Assembly (NCBI RefSeq): GCF_964026575.1
Contig: NZ_OZ032161.1
Span: forward strand, 930,001 to 994,000
Direction: 5' to 3'
DNA from: Candidatus Tisiphia endosymbiont of Melanophora roralis
GTDB taxonomy: Bacteria; Pseudomonadota; Alphaproteobacteria; Rickettsiales; Rickettsiaceae
Length of the DNA stretch: 64,000 nt
Shown: positions 44,818-54,061 of the stretch, piece by piece
Numbering within the stretch: the first letter of the stretch is position 1
How the letters are laid out: each line of letters starts with the position of its first letter
The notes under the pieces: model-generated
Databases searched by the model: none
What the model was told of the DNA's origin: nothing
The model's input: only the letters and a program-made list of their open reading frames with translations
Program-made: the position numbers and the translations under genes

Positions 44818-45249
44818 ATGAGCAGAAAAAATTATCCAACAGATTTAACAGATGAAGAATGGTTAAGGATAGAGGGTTTGTTTCAAGTATCGTATGTAAA
44901 GGGAGGTAGACCTTTAAAACATAGCAAAAGAGAGATTTTGAATGCAATTTTTTATGTATTACGTACTGGGTGTCAGTGGAGATATATGCCGCATGACTTT
45001 CCAATTTGGAAGACAGTATATGAACAATTTAGAAGATGGAAGAAGCAAGGTGTATTTGAACGTATGAACCATGAACTTATCAAGGATGTTAGACGAAAAT
45101 TAGGTAGAAATGAGTATCCTAGTGCTTGCATAATAGATAGTCAGTCTGTCAAGACAACAGAAAAAGGGGAGCTAAAGGTTATGATGGAGCTAAGAAAATT
45201 AAGGGCAGAAAGAGGCATATTATTACCGATACACAAGGCTTTGTATTAG
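44818..45249 (+). CDS. IS5-family transposase, OrfA
   Basis: 143 residues, identical in sequence to the OrfA at 15530-15961. It has the first catalytic Asp in IIDSQSVKTTEKG and the slippery run A5G4 at 45161-45169, used for -1 frameshifting into OrfB. Confidence 0.88.
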   Translation: MSRKNYPTDLTDEEWLRIEGLFQVSYVKGGRPLKHSKREILNAIFYVLRTGCQWRYMPHDFPIWKTVYEQFRRWKKQGVFERMNHELIKDVRRKLGRNEYPSACIIDSQSVKTTEKGELKVMMELRKLRAERGILLPIHKALY

Positions 45250-45296
45250 GTTGTTATGTCGGTTCTGCGAATGAGAATGATCGATACGGAGCTACA

Positions 45297-45659
45297 GTGC
45301 TACTCAGTAACATGCAAAAAGAGTACACTACTATTAAACAAATGTGGGCTGATATGGGGTATCAGTCTAAAGATTTAAAGGGTCTCATTAAGGAAAAGTA
45401 TAACATAGATTTAGAAATTGTTAAACGCCCAGTGTGCAGATTTTGGATACCAAAAAATACACCACTAGAACTATTGCCAACAAGGGAAGTTGGGTTTAAA
45501 GTACAGCCAAGGCGATGGGTTGTTGAGAGAAGCTTTGCTTGGATAAATAGAAATAGAAGGCTCTCCAAGGAATATGATTTTCTTACTGATTCTAGTGAAA
45601 ATATAATTTTTTTGGCTATGAGTCGATTACTTCTTCGTAGGATTACTTCTATTACTTAG
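45297..45659 (+). CDS. IS5-family transposase, OrfB
   Basis: 120 residues with MWADMGYQSKDLKGLIKEKY and the catalytic Glu in RRWVVERSFAWINRNRRL. The frame is open upstream to the slippery run in OrfA, so the active enzyme is probably the frameshift fusion. Confidence 0.88.
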   Translation: MLLSNMQKEYTTIKQMWADMGYQSKDLKGLIKEKYNIDLEIVKRPVCRFWIPKNTPLELLPTREVGFKVQPRRWVVERSFAWINRNRRLSKEYDFLTDSSENIIFLAMSRLLLRRITSIT

Positions 45660-45676
45660 TTTGCGGACAAGCTCTT

Positions 45677-45790
45677 ATACTGATTATCTTTCAAAATAGA
45701 ATTAATAATTTAATTCCAACTAATGATAAACCTAATACTAAATTATACCATGATACCATGTTAATTCTATTTTGAAAGATAATCAGTATA
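45677..45790. repeat. Second MITE family, intact copy
   Basis: About 114 bp bounded by a nearly perfect inverted repeat (ACTGATTATCTTTCAAAATA and its complement). The core TTCCAACTAATGATAAACCT also occurs in the degenerate copy at 31529-31637. IS5 copy 2 is inserted at its edge. Confidence 0.75.
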
Positions 45791-46316
45791 ACTATCTCTA
45801 AGATAATATACTTTATATAATACAAAGTATATCTTATATGTAAAGTATTTTTGATAAAAAAAGGAGAAAATGTTATTAATAATACTCTTACTATTCTGTT
45901 ACATTTATTGTAGATCGCATAAGAATAGGCTATAATAGCACAAAAAAGTATAGACAGGTCGTTTCATATTTCTTCCAAAAAGTTACTATCTATAGTTATA
46001 GAAAATATATAGGATGCTAATAATAATGTTTCTATTTTTGAAAATTTTCCTTTGTTAGATAGCCTAATCCCGTCTAAAATCTAAGATTATAATTAACAGG
46101 TCATTATTTTTTATTAAAAATACTTTACATATTAAAATAATTATATTATTCTATATAAAATAATATTAGTTCGCTACTTTCGTGTATACCAGTTGCATTT
46201 CAAGAGTTGGCTAGAAGTGCAACTGGTAAGCGAGCGTGCTAGGCGTACATATAAGGAATTTCTAATCTAGGCTGGAAAGGTACGGGAATAATTTTATATT
46301 TAAAGATGAGGCTATT
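45791..46316. other. Intergenic, no gene found
   Basis: AT-rich, presumably including the promoter of the ankyrin gene. At 46190-46228 an inverted pair ACCAGTTGCA / TGCAACTGGT flanks TTCAAGAGTTGGC, which resembles part of the palindromic element at 42943-43086. Confidence 0.4.
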
Positions 46317-47579
46317 TTGACAAAACAACGTATACAAGAGCTTCTACATCAACAGGAGGAAGCTCGGCACAGTGTTAATAAGGAATCATATTATTATACT
46401 GAAACAATATCAACAAATCATACAGTGACAAGGTTTAACCAAGGAAAATATGATCAAGATATGGCGGCAACGAATGCTAGAATTAATGACTTAGAAATAG
46501 AAATTAATAGTTTAAGACAACAGGAAGCTGCTGAGGAACAGGCAAGACAACGAGCAATAGCTGAAGAGAAGGCAAGATTAGAGGCTATTGAGCAGGAGAA
46601 ACAGCAAAAAATAGCTGCTGAACAAGCAAGATTAGATGCAGTAAAACATGGCAATGATGTAATAAGTGCTAATATTAGCAAGCAGCAAAAAGCTAATTTT
46701 GATATGTTTCAATCACTTAATAGCAAACAGCGAGCATTTTTCTTATCTGAACTATTTGGTAAGTCTGATAATGAATCAATGACGATGATTAGTATAATAA
46801 AATCTCTAGGAGTTGATGCTGATGCATTAGCATATTACGCCATCAAGAAAACACATAATGAGTTATTTGAATTAGCTCTACATTATGGGGCTAATTGTTG
46901 TAATTACTCGGTTGAAGGCAAAACCTTATTACAACAATTGATACATAGTGGCAAAGACATCTTTATTCAAAAGGTGTTAGCAAAAGGTCAGGATTTAAGT
47001 TGTACATTAGTGGAGGCAATAGACCAAAATGATATTGTTACCCTCAACAAATTATTATCTAATAATAACAGTCTCTTATCACAAAAATTTGTTGGGTACA
47101 CATTGCTACAAATTGCCATATCTGCTCAAAAAACAGAAATAGTGCAGAAGATATTACAACTAGGTAGTAGCAGTGCAGAAGTTTTAACTAATAACGGTGA
47201 ATCTGCTCTAAAAATTGCTGTAAGAAGTGGTAATGATGAGATTATTAAAATGGTAGCCCATCATGCCAATCTGCAAATAGAAATAGCACAGCTTGGATTA
47301 AAAGTTGATCAAGTCTTTAAAGCAATGATATTAGAACATCAGGATATTGCAACAGTAATTAAACTACTGAAAGGTGAGGAAATATCATTGCAGCAATATC
47401 TGATTGTTCATCGTAGTAAGGATGAAGAGAAGATTGTTGCTGAACAAGCTAGAAAAGCGGAGGAGGATCGTTTAGCTGAAGAGACATATCTAGAACAAGT
47501 ACAAGATATAGAATATCACCAAGAAGACGCAACACTAGTGACTTTGCAAGGGTTAGTTATAGATAATCCTCTCCATTAA
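46317..47579 (+). CDS. Coiled-coil and ankyrin-repeat protein
   Basis: The 420-residue protein probably starts at a TTG at 46317, as no in-frame ATG lies nearby upstream. Residues 1-110 are polar coiled coil (EEQARQRAIAEEKARLEAIE). Residues about 140-310 carry ankyrin-like repeats (GKTLLQQLIHSGKDIFIQKV, GYTLLQIAISAQKTEIVQKI, GESALKIAVRSGNDEIIKMV). A second charged helix follows. Ankyrin proteins of intracellular bacteria often act on host targets; that is inferred. No signal peptide is seen. Confidence 0.75.
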   Translation: MTKQRIQELLHQQEEARHSVNKESYYYTETISTNHTVTRFNQGKYDQDMAATNARINDLEIEINSLRQQEAAEEQARQRAIAEEKARLEAIEQEKQQKIAAEQARLDAVKHGNDVISANISKQQKANFDMFQSLNSKQRAFFLSELFGKSDNESMTMISIIKSLGVDADALAYYAIKKTHNELFELALHYGANCCNYSVEGKTLLQQLIHSGKDIFIQKVLAKGQDLSCTLVEAIDQNDIVTLNKLLSNNNSLLSQKFVGYTLLQIAISAQKTEIVQKILQLGSSSAEVLTNNGESALKIAVRSGNDEIIKMVAHHANLQIEIAQLGLKVDQVFKAMILEHQDIATVIKLLKGEEISLQQYLIVHRSKDEEKIVAEQARKAEEDRLAEETYLEQVQDIEYHQEDATLVTLQGLVIDNPLH

Positions 47580-47661
47580 TATGTATGATTCATAGAGATT
47601 GTTTCAATTTTAGGATGTGCTAAAATAATGGTATGAACCTACCCTATATACAGAATGAGAA

Positions 47662-48274
47662 GCACGTAAACAAGCTAAAAGATACAATTGTAATCTTCCT
47701 GGAAAAAGGGTACAGATGGACGTGTGCAAAATCGCTAACCATTTATACCAATATACCGCTATAGATTGATTGTACTAGATATAAGGTTTTGGCTTTATAT
47801 AAAAGACGTACTGCAACAAATACTTTAGATTTTTTAGAACAAGTTATGGAGCGTATGCCATTTCCTATACAACGTATTCAAACTGATAGAGGACAAGAAT
47901 TTTTTGCTTATAAAGTTTAGGAACGTTTAAAAGAATATGCTATTAAATTTCGTCCTATTAAACCAACTTTTCCTCATTTAAACGGCAAAGTAGAACGCAC
48001 TCAACGAACAGACTTAGATGAGTTCTATTCGAGTATTGATCTTAAAAGCCCTGATCTTATTGAGGAATTAGGATATTGGGAACATTATTACAATTGGAAC
48101 AGACCACATAGCTCTTTAGGCGGTAAAACTCCAAATGAAAAATATATAGAATTGATTTATCAAACTCCACTCTATGAAGAAGTTAGTGAAAAATATGATC
48201 ATTCTAAAGAGGAGATTTTAATCCATGGGTACAATAAGAATTTAGCAACAAAAATGTTGAAACGATGTCTGTGA
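47662..48274 (+). pseudogene. IS481-family transposase, C-terminal part, broken
   Basis: The frame reads GKRVQMDVCKIANHLYQYTA, shifts, then RTATNTLDFLEQVMERMPFP, IQTDRGQEFFAYKV and stop, PTFPHLNGKVERTQRTDLDE and YYNWNRPHSSLGGKTPNEKY. This is the rve/DDE domain with one frameshift and one TAG. It is the complementary half of the fragment at 33276. Confidence 0.8.
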
Positions 48275-48372
48275 ATCCCACAAATCAGCTTATTCATAGT
48301 TAGTAATGATAAGTGCCTTGGTCACTATTAAATATTTTTGGAGCTTTGTATTTATTAAGGGCATCTTTTAAT

Positions 48373-48516
48373 AGACTTCTTTCGAAACTCTACTTCTGCT
48401 GGTGATTTGGACAATGATGCGGTACTCGAATCCGTAACGGAATTAGAGTACGCTGCGGGTCGAGGTGAAGCGTCTCCTTCACACCCTTGCGCATAAGCGA
48501 GTTTTGAAAGAAGTCT
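48373..48516. repeat. Rickettsia palindromic element (RPE-like), second copy
   Basis: 144 bp bounded by AGACTTCTTTCGAAACTC and GAGTTTTGAAAGAAGTCT, with the core CGAATCCGTAACGG. It is the same family as the in-frame copy at 37841-37986 and abuts the IS3 transposase fragment. Confidence 0.8.
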
Positions 48517-48637
48517 AATACATCAGTTACCAAAGTCACATCCATTGAATTTGATAATTTATAACTCAATATGGCTTTACTATGCCAATCTATAATAGCA
48601 GCTAAATACATAAAACCACCATTAGTTCTGACATAAG
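48517..48637 (-). pseudogene. IS3-family transposase OrfB fragment
   Basis: The minus strand reads SYVRTNGGFMYLAAIIDWHS and KAILSYKLSNSMDVTLVTDV, the rve-domain start of IS3 OrfB. It is cut off by the palindromic element at 48516. Confidence 0.75.
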
Positions 48638-48638
48638 A

Positions 48639-50366
48639 TTAAATCTCAACTACTCCACTCAACCATTTCTGTCCTCTAATTGAAAGCAGGGGATAAACTT
48701 GTTGTTTAATTTTTTGATAGTATTGTTCTATATAATTTATCTCATCTGCGTTTAGCATTCTACGATCTATTAAATCTTTTGCATAAGGAACAAGGGTGAG
48801 AGTGTCAAACTCTAGAAAATTTTTATCCTGTAAAGTATTTTTGACATACATCAGATTTTCTATTCTAATGCCAAATTCATTCGTTTTATAATAACCTGGC
48901 TCATTGGATACAATCATACTAGGTTCTAGAATAACATTACTGCGTAAACTAATATTTTGTGGTCCTTCATGAACACTTAAGAAGCTACCAACACCATGAC
49001 CTGTACTATGTGGATAATCTTGTCCATCTCTCCATAAAAACTGCCGAGCTAGAACATCTAAATTAGCTCCAGTAATAAGATTAACTGGAAACTTAATCAT
49101 CGACAAAGCAATATGCCCCTTAAGAACTTGAGTGTAACGTAATTTTTGTTCTTTGGTAGGATACCCACCTATAGCAAGAGTCCTAGTTACATCAGTAGTA
49201 CAACCGTTATATTGACCACCAGAATCAATTAATAATATGCCTTTACCTAAGATTTTCTTTGCCCCCGTGCTTGTTGCTCGGTAATGAATTATAGCACTAT
49301 TTTCCTTAAAGCCACATATAGTCGGGAAGCTATCCATAACATATTGATCTTGCTTAAATCTAAACCCTGTTAATATTGTTCCTAAATCATATTCAGTTTG
49401 ATCTTGTAAATTTGGTAGTTCGAATAAATATGCAAAGAATTCGCATAGTGCCACCGCATCCTTAATATGGGAATTAATTGCATGGTTAATTTCAATATCG
49501 TTTTTACGGGCTTTAGCTAATTGACAAGGATCATTAATTTTTTCTATTATCTTAGTGCTTAGCAAATCTATGATATAATTGGAAGTGAAGTTTTCGTCAA
49601 TTAGGACTTTATTAGCTTGACTCAATATATCAGCAAATTGTGCTGAAGGTAAGATAGTTATATGAGGACGAGCAAGTATAATATCTTGGTCTACCCTATT
49701 TGGATTAATAAATAAATATAGTTGGTTCTTAGTGATTAGGACTATACCAAGCATCAATGGTGAATATAGAATGTCACTTGCTCTGAGATTTAATAACCAG
49801 CATATTGAATCTGCTGCAGTAACAATCATGGTATCTGCAGAATATTTAGTGAGTAGATTACGGCACATGGTAATTTTATCACTATACGATTGACCAGCAA
49901 ACTTATCATCATAAATATATATTTTTGATGATGGTTCAACTGGCCTATTACGCCAAATTTGATCTACTAAATTATTAGATACTTTATGTAAACGAGTCTT
50001 TATTTTAGCAAATATTTTTAACTTAACATTAGTGAAGAGTTTCGCATCATATCCTAATATACCATCATTACCTAAATAATCATCCCAAGGAAAATAGGGT
50101 AAATCTTTAATATCGAAAATCTCAAAAATTTTTGGATCTAGTTCACGCTTACTTTGTTCTAGATAACGACCATCTGTAAAAAATATAACATTATTTTTAC
50201 AGATCACCACAATACCATTTGACCCACTAAAGTTAGTCATATATTGCAGTCGTTTAGCACTTTCATGAACATACTCGCTAAAATATTGATCATTAGACGG
50301 TACTATATAGGCATCTATTTTATACTTAGCGAAAAGACCCCTAATATTGCTAATACGTTCTTGCAT
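48639..50366 (-). CDS. pepP: Xaa-Pro aminopeptidase (aminopeptidase P, M24B)
   Basis: 575 residues with two creatinase-like N-terminal domains and a C-terminal M24 pita-bread catalytic domain. Metal ligands are visible in LLIDSGGQYNGCTTDVTRTL (two Asp), HSTGHGVGSFLSVHEGPQ (His), IVSNEPGYY (Glu) and FGIRIENLMYV (Glu). It removes the N-terminal residue before proline, probably in the cytosol. The length fits the three-domain form rather than the shorter E. coli type. It stands alone, following the XRE gene on the same strand by 24 bases. Confidence 0.92.
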   Translation of the reverse strand: MQERISNIRGLFAKYKIDAYIVPSNDQYFSEYVHESAKRLQYMTNFSGSNGIVVICKNNVIFFTDGRYLEQSKRELDPKIFEIFDIKDLPYFPWDDYLGNDGILGYDAKLFTNVKLKIFAKIKTRLHKVSNNLVDQIWRNRPVEPSSKIYIYDDKFAGQSYSDKITMCRNLLTKYSADTMIVTAADSICWLLNLRASDILYSPLMLGIVLITKNQLYLFINPNRVDQDIILARPHITILPSAQFADILSQANKVLIDENFTSNYIIDLLSTKIIEKINDPCQLAKARKNDIEINHAINSHIKDAVALCEFFAYLFELPNLQDQTEYDLGTILTGFRFKQDQYVMDSFPTICGFKENSAIIHYRATSTGAKKILGKGILLIDSGGQYNGCTTDVTRTLAIGGYPTKEQKLRYTQVLKGHIALSMIKFPVNLITGANLDVLARQFLWRDGQDYPHSTGHGVGSFLSVHEGPQNISLRSNVILEPSMIVSNEPGYYKTNEFGIRIENLMYVKNTLQDKNFLEFDTLTLVPYAKDLIDRRMLNADEINYIEQYYQKIKQQVYPLLSIRGQKWLSGVVEI

Positions 50367-50390
50367 TAAATTATCATCGATAGAAAAGAT

Positions 50391-51062
50391 TTATCTTCCT
50401 CTGCTGCTATTAGGCGATTTCTTAATTAAAGAACCCACATGGCTGGGAGTAACATTATCTGTAGTCAGGGCCTTAGGTGATATATCACCTGCAATGGATT
50501 TCCCAATCAGTTGAGCGGCTTTTAGAACTTCAGGATTCAATGTTTTTAAGTTACCTAAAGATCTGTCTACCTGCTTCTCTCTTCCAAGCTGCGAAGTTCT
50601 ACCTAACATTCCATCAATAGGAGCTTTAAAATAATCAGCAATAGCTATAACCGCTTCGGTACTTAGCATTTTTTGGTTATTATCATCTTCTCTTAAAAAA
50701 GGACGAACGCTGTCTTCACTACGACCAATTTTTGATCCTAATTCGTATTGCGTCATTTGGTTTTTGTTCATCTTCTCGGTGATAAAGCTCTTCAAATTAG
50801 CACTTAATGCTTCTGGAGATAGTTGCATATATTCTTGTTTTTCTTGAGGCTCAAACTCCTTTCTACCTAGCACTTCATCAATAGAGCAGTCAAAATAATT
50901 TGCAAGTTTGATTATGTTTTTTATTTCAGGACGTCGATTACCCAACATCCCCCTCATAGTAGTCGTAGGAATGCCTGCAAGTTCAGCAAGATCACTTGCC
51001 TTTAGTTGTTTTTCTTCCATTTTATTCCCAAGGAATTCTTGTATATTTTCAATCCAGCCCAT
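50391..51062 (-). CDS. Tandem XRE-type HTH regulator, second copy
   Basis: 223 residues with two Cro/C1-type HTH domains (about 10-68 and 88-155), each followed by a short motif: FDCSIDEVLGR and FKAPIDGMLGR. A Ser/Lys-rich tail ends SHVGSLIKKSPNSSRGR. It is paralogous to 3661-4182. It is divergent from a small membrane protein gene, with two inverted repeats between. It precedes pepP closely and could share its transcript. Confidence 0.85.
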   Translation of the reverse strand: MGWIENIQEFLGNKMEEKQLKASDLAELAGIPTTTMRGMLGNRRPEIKNIIKLANYFDCSIDEVLGRKEFEPQEKQEYMQLSPEALSANLKSFITEKMNKNQMTQYELGSKIGRSEDSVRPFLREDDNNQKMLSTEAVIAIADYFKAPIDGMLGRTSQLGREKQVDRSLGNLKTLNPEVLKAAQLIGKSIAGDISPKALTTDNVTPSHVGSLIKKSPNSSRGR

Positions 51063-51109
51063 TGTAAATATTTTTTTATAAAATTGATCCGTGAAAAACG
51101 GTTTTTTCT

Positions 51110-51128
51110 TGACAACAAAAAATTGTCA
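51110..51128. promoter_or_regulatory. TGACAA/TTGTCA dyad
   Basis: TGACAA (51110-51115) and TTGTCA (51123-51128) with a seven-base A-rich spacer, 48 bases ahead of the XRE gene. It is a candidate operator overlapping a TTGACA-like -35 box. Confidence 0.45.
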
Positions 51129-51138
51129 CAGTAAAGTT

Positions 51139-51183
51139 GTTTATCTTACTAAATGAACCAAGGAATTATTTAGTAAGATAAAC
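51139..51183. promoter_or_regulatory. 16-base perfect inverted repeat
   Basis: GTTTATCTTACTAAAT (51139-51154) and its exact complement at 51168-51183, spacer 13. With 51110-51128 it gives the divergent interval two dyads, as at the first XRE locus. Confidence 0.5.
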
Positions 51184-51447
51184 TTTAAAAACTAAAACTA
51201 TTCAGTACATAAATTCAACTACTACAAATATAGGTAAGTTGAACAAAAACGAAATAATACTAAATAGTTAGTTAAGCACAAAACCTCAATCATAAAAGGA
51301 AATGCCTTATGAATATATACAATATTTGCTCAGTAATCAAATTTATTCTTGCTTATTTAGCAACTTTCTTTTTAAAAATGCAACCTCAACTACCCTATCT
51401 AATAATGAATAGGAATATTTTACCTACAATCATAGTAAGAGGGTTTT

Positions 51448-51675
51448 ATGCAAAATGATTTTAATGATAAAGATATAAAACAACTATATAGCAAGATTAT
51501 GACTATATCAGGTTACATAGTTGCCATGAGATCAGAGTGTATAAGAGAAGCTAAAAAAACTGAAGATGCTCTAAAAATCCTAATCAAGCGTACATATGAC
51601 ATTAGAGGTGGGCTTTGGATATGTTTGATTACTATATGGTTTTTAGCCATACTTTTTTTGCAAAAAAACTTTTAG
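51448..51675 (+). CDS. Small membrane protein
   Basis: 75 residues: a charged helical N-terminal part, then one C-terminal transmembrane helix (GLWICLITIWFLAILFL) and QKNF. An AGAGGG site precedes the ATG. It is divergent from the XRE regulator, matching the position (not the sequence or membrane topology) of 4561-4857. The family is not recognised. Confidence 0.6.
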   Translation: MQNDFNDKDIKQLYSKIMTISGYIVAMRSECIREAKKTEDALKILIKRTYDIRGGLWICLITIWFLAILFLQKNF

Positions 51676-51856
51676 CCAGTACTTATTAAATTTATAAACT
51701 TAAAATTGGAAGAAGGAAAGCTAGACTTTATGTTACATTCACCGTTTGACACGTCTTATCTTCGAGATAAATATGAGAAAAAATTATGCTATAGAACTGG
51801 ATTATCATACGGCGTGTTGGATGAAAATTTACATTTTCGTTACTGGCTACATGTTA

Positions 51857-52789
51857 TTATTTGCAGATTTTGTCATTTGGGGCATAGTTATTCTTCTTCC
51901 ATCTATTATGAAACCAAAACCATTGACCTGGATTTTCTTTAACCCAATTACCTAAAATTTGATTAATGGTAAACATTATATTATAACAATCTGTTTTACT
52001 ATTATTAGTTTTTTGTAATTGTATTGGTGGATGGATAATAGCTTTAAAATAACTATTATTACTAGTGCGAACCACTTGTAATGGTATAATCGGGTAGCCG
52101 AATTGTAAGGCAATTTTAGCAATTGCATGAGCAGTCATGGCCGGTTGGTCTAAAAATGGTACTTCAATGCCATTATTCATTTTTTGATCTACAAGCATGC
52201 CAATTGCATATCCTGATTTGATTGCAGATATGAGATCTCTTGCACCCTTTTCTCCTTTTGGAATTAGCTTTATATCACTAGTTTTACGCGTATCATTAAT
52301 TAGCTTATCAATATAAGGATTATTTAATTTACGATAGATAATAGCAAATTTAGGATAAAATTTATTTATAATTTTAAGTGCAAAATCCCAATTAGCAAAA
52401 TGCCCCGTAAATAATAAGAAAGGTTGGTGTGATTTCTGAAATTCTATTATATTATCAAGTCCGATTATTTCTACCCTTCTAGATAATTCTTCCTCTGACA
52501 TATTATTAACATATGGAAATTCTCCTATAAAACTACCAAAATTATCCCATACTTGATTAATGGTTGCTTGAGTCTCCATGCTTAGACCATTTGTCTGATT
52601 CTTGCCAAAAATATTTTGAATATTTTCTTTTGCAATTTTATTGACTGGCAATAGATGACCTATTTTCCTTGCTATATACCGACAAATTTGTACAGATTTG
52701 TCGATACCAAATGTTCCTAATATCTTTAGTACTATTAAAACGAAAAAATACTCAAGCAAATACTTAATATTTTTAAAGAATTTTTTCAT
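51857..52789 (-). CDS. lpxL: Lipid A biosynthesis acyltransferase (LpxL/HtrB-type)
   Basis: The 310-residue protein has an N-terminal membrane helix and the HX4D active-site motif in FTGHFANWDFALKI. It also has the LVDQKMNNGIEVPFLDQPAM and GYPIIPLQVVR stretches of the LABLAT family. It adds a secondary acyl chain to lipid A at the inner membrane. It overlaps lpxK by 17 bases. I cannot decide between the LpxL- and LpxM-type step from sequence alone. Confidence 0.9.
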   Translation of the reverse strand: MKKFFKNIKYLLEYFFVLIVLKILGTFGIDKSVQICRYIARKIGHLLPVNKIAKENIQNIFGKNQTNGLSMETQATINQVWDNFGSFIGEFPYVNNMSEEELSRRVEIIGLDNIIEFQKSHQPFLLFTGHFANWDFALKIINKFYPKFAIIYRKLNNPYIDKLINDTRKTSDIKLIPKGEKGARDLISAIKSGYAIGMLVDQKMNNGIEVPFLDQPAMTAHAIAKIALQFGYPIIPLQVVRTSNNSYFKAIIHPPIQLQKTNNSKTDCYNIMFTINQILGNWVKENPGQWFWFHNRWKKNNYAPNDKICK

Positions 52790-53735
52790 ATATTAAATCT
52801 GCTAATAATTTTTGATTATTTAGTAATAAATGTACATCACAACATATTACTGACAAGTCGGTATCACATATTTTTACGTAATCTTTTCTAGTTGTTATTA
52901 GAAGAGAATTAGATTTTTCTGATTGTTCTTTTAAATAGTCTAAATCTTCTTTACGATATTGATGATGGTCCGGAAAAATTTTATTACCTACTAACTGCAA
53001 TCCATAATTTTCTAATGTAGAAAAAAACCGTTCAGGATTACCTATACCACTAAAGGCAAAATAGCTCTTTGTTTTATCTATGTCTATAGTTGGAACTATT
53101 TGGGCTTGAAAAAAGGGAAGCTCCTTATGTAAGAAAAAAGGAGCAACATTACTCGAACCAACGAGAATAACTATATCAGCTTTTTCAATAGCTTGTTTAG
53201 GATACTCACGCAAAGGACCGGCTGGAATTAACAATTCGTTGCCAAATAACCTGTCAGCATCAACTGACAAAATAACAATATCCTTATAAAAATTAGGATT
53301 CTGCATTGCATCATCTACTATAATCACCTTTGGTTTAATCCTTTTTATAAAAGGTAGTATATATTGAATTTTCTTGCTAGCTATGACTTTACCATATTTT
53401 AATAGCATTACTGCTTCATCCCCGACATCTAGTACTGTATGATGTGGTTCAACTAACAACGCCGTTTGCAGTTTACTGCCATAACCTTTAGTAATAATTA
53501 TAAAATCAATATTAATAGCCTTCAACACTTTCGCAAGGAAGATCACTATTTGAGTTTTACCAGTACCTCCAATGCTTATATTACCAACACAAATTACTTT
53601 ACAAGGAAATATTATAGGGCGTGCAATTATTTTTCTTAAATAACTAAAAAAAAGATATAACCAACTTAGTGGTAACAATAAATATGATATAATAGTTTTG
53701 GTGTGCCAAAATTTAGGATAAATAAGCCTGATCAT
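52773..53735 (-). CDS. lpxK: Tetraacyldisaccharide 4'-kinase
   Basis: The 320-residue P-loop kinase has Walker A GNISIGGTGKTQIV, the VIVDDAMQNP motif and the LIPAGPLREYP motif characteristic of LpxK, after one N-terminal membrane helix. It phosphorylates the lipid A precursor at the 4' position at the inner membrane. It sits in a lipid A operon with the acyltransferase, downstream of the SMR transporter by 4 bases. Confidence 0.95.
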   Translation of the reverse strand: MIRLIYPKFWHTKTIISYLLLPLSWLYLFFSYLRKIIARPIIFPCKVICVGNISIGGTGKTQIVIFLAKVLKAINIDFIIITKGYGSKLQTALLVEPHHTVLDVGDEAVMLLKYGKVIASKKIQYILPFIKRIKPKVIIVDDAMQNPNFYKDIVILSVDADRLFGNELLIPAGPLREYPKQAIEKADIVILVGSSNVAPFFLHKELPFFQAQIVPTIDIDKTKSYFAFSGIGNPERFFSTLENYGLQLVGNKIFPDHHQYRKEDLDYLKEQSEKSNSLLITTRKDYVKICDTDLSVICCDVHLLLNNQKLLADLIYEKIL

Positions 53736-53739
53736 AAAT

Positions 53740-54057
53740 TTAAGACAACTTAAGCCCTATCATAGAAATTATCATAGTCGTAATAAAGAAAACTCGCATG
53801 GCAGAGTATGGCTCGTTAAAACACACCATCCCTACTATTACTGTTCCTACAGCTCCGATACCAGTCCATATAAGATAAGCAGTACCAAGAGGAAGTTTAT
53901 CTAGAGTTTTACTTAGACAAACAAAACTCAATATAGAAAAAATAATAAAAGCTATAATGGGTTTTACTTTGGTAAAACCCTCTGACAATTTCAGCGATAT
54001 AGAGAAACCTACCTCAAATAATCCTGCAAATATAAGGAGAACCCAAGTTACTAGCAT
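53740..54057 (-). CDS. Small multidrug resistance family transporter (Gdx/SugE-like)
   Basis: 105 residues with four transmembrane helices, the essential Glu in helix 1 (AGLFEVGFSISLKLSEGFTK) and the YLIWTGIGAVGTVIVG helix 3 motif. SMR proteins exchange protons for cations; the Gdx branch exports guanidinium. I favour Gdx/SugE over EmrE but am not certain. It is in a close run with lpxK and the hypothetical gene upstream. Confidence 0.88.
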   Translation of the reverse strand: MLVTWVLLIFAGLFEVGFSISLKLSEGFTKVKPIIAFIIFSILSFVCLSKTLDKLPLGTAYLIWTGIGAVGTVIVGMVCFNEPYSAMRVFFITTMIISMIGLKLS

Positions 54058-54061
54058 ATTG

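Larger units (their letters stand above)
44747..45674 (+). mobile_element. IS5-family insertion sequence, copy 2 (928 bp)
   Basis: Same terminal repeats (GAGCTTGTCCGCAAAC) and length as 15105-16032, flanked by TTA at 44744-44746 and 45675-45677. The orientation is opposite to copy 1. The two copies' proteins differ at a single residue, so transposition is recent. Confidence 0.92.

Noticed and set aside
51706-51955. Two overlapping plus-strand frames of 69-78 codons
   Set aside because: They extend into the antisense of the acyltransferase C-terminus and have no homology that I recognise.
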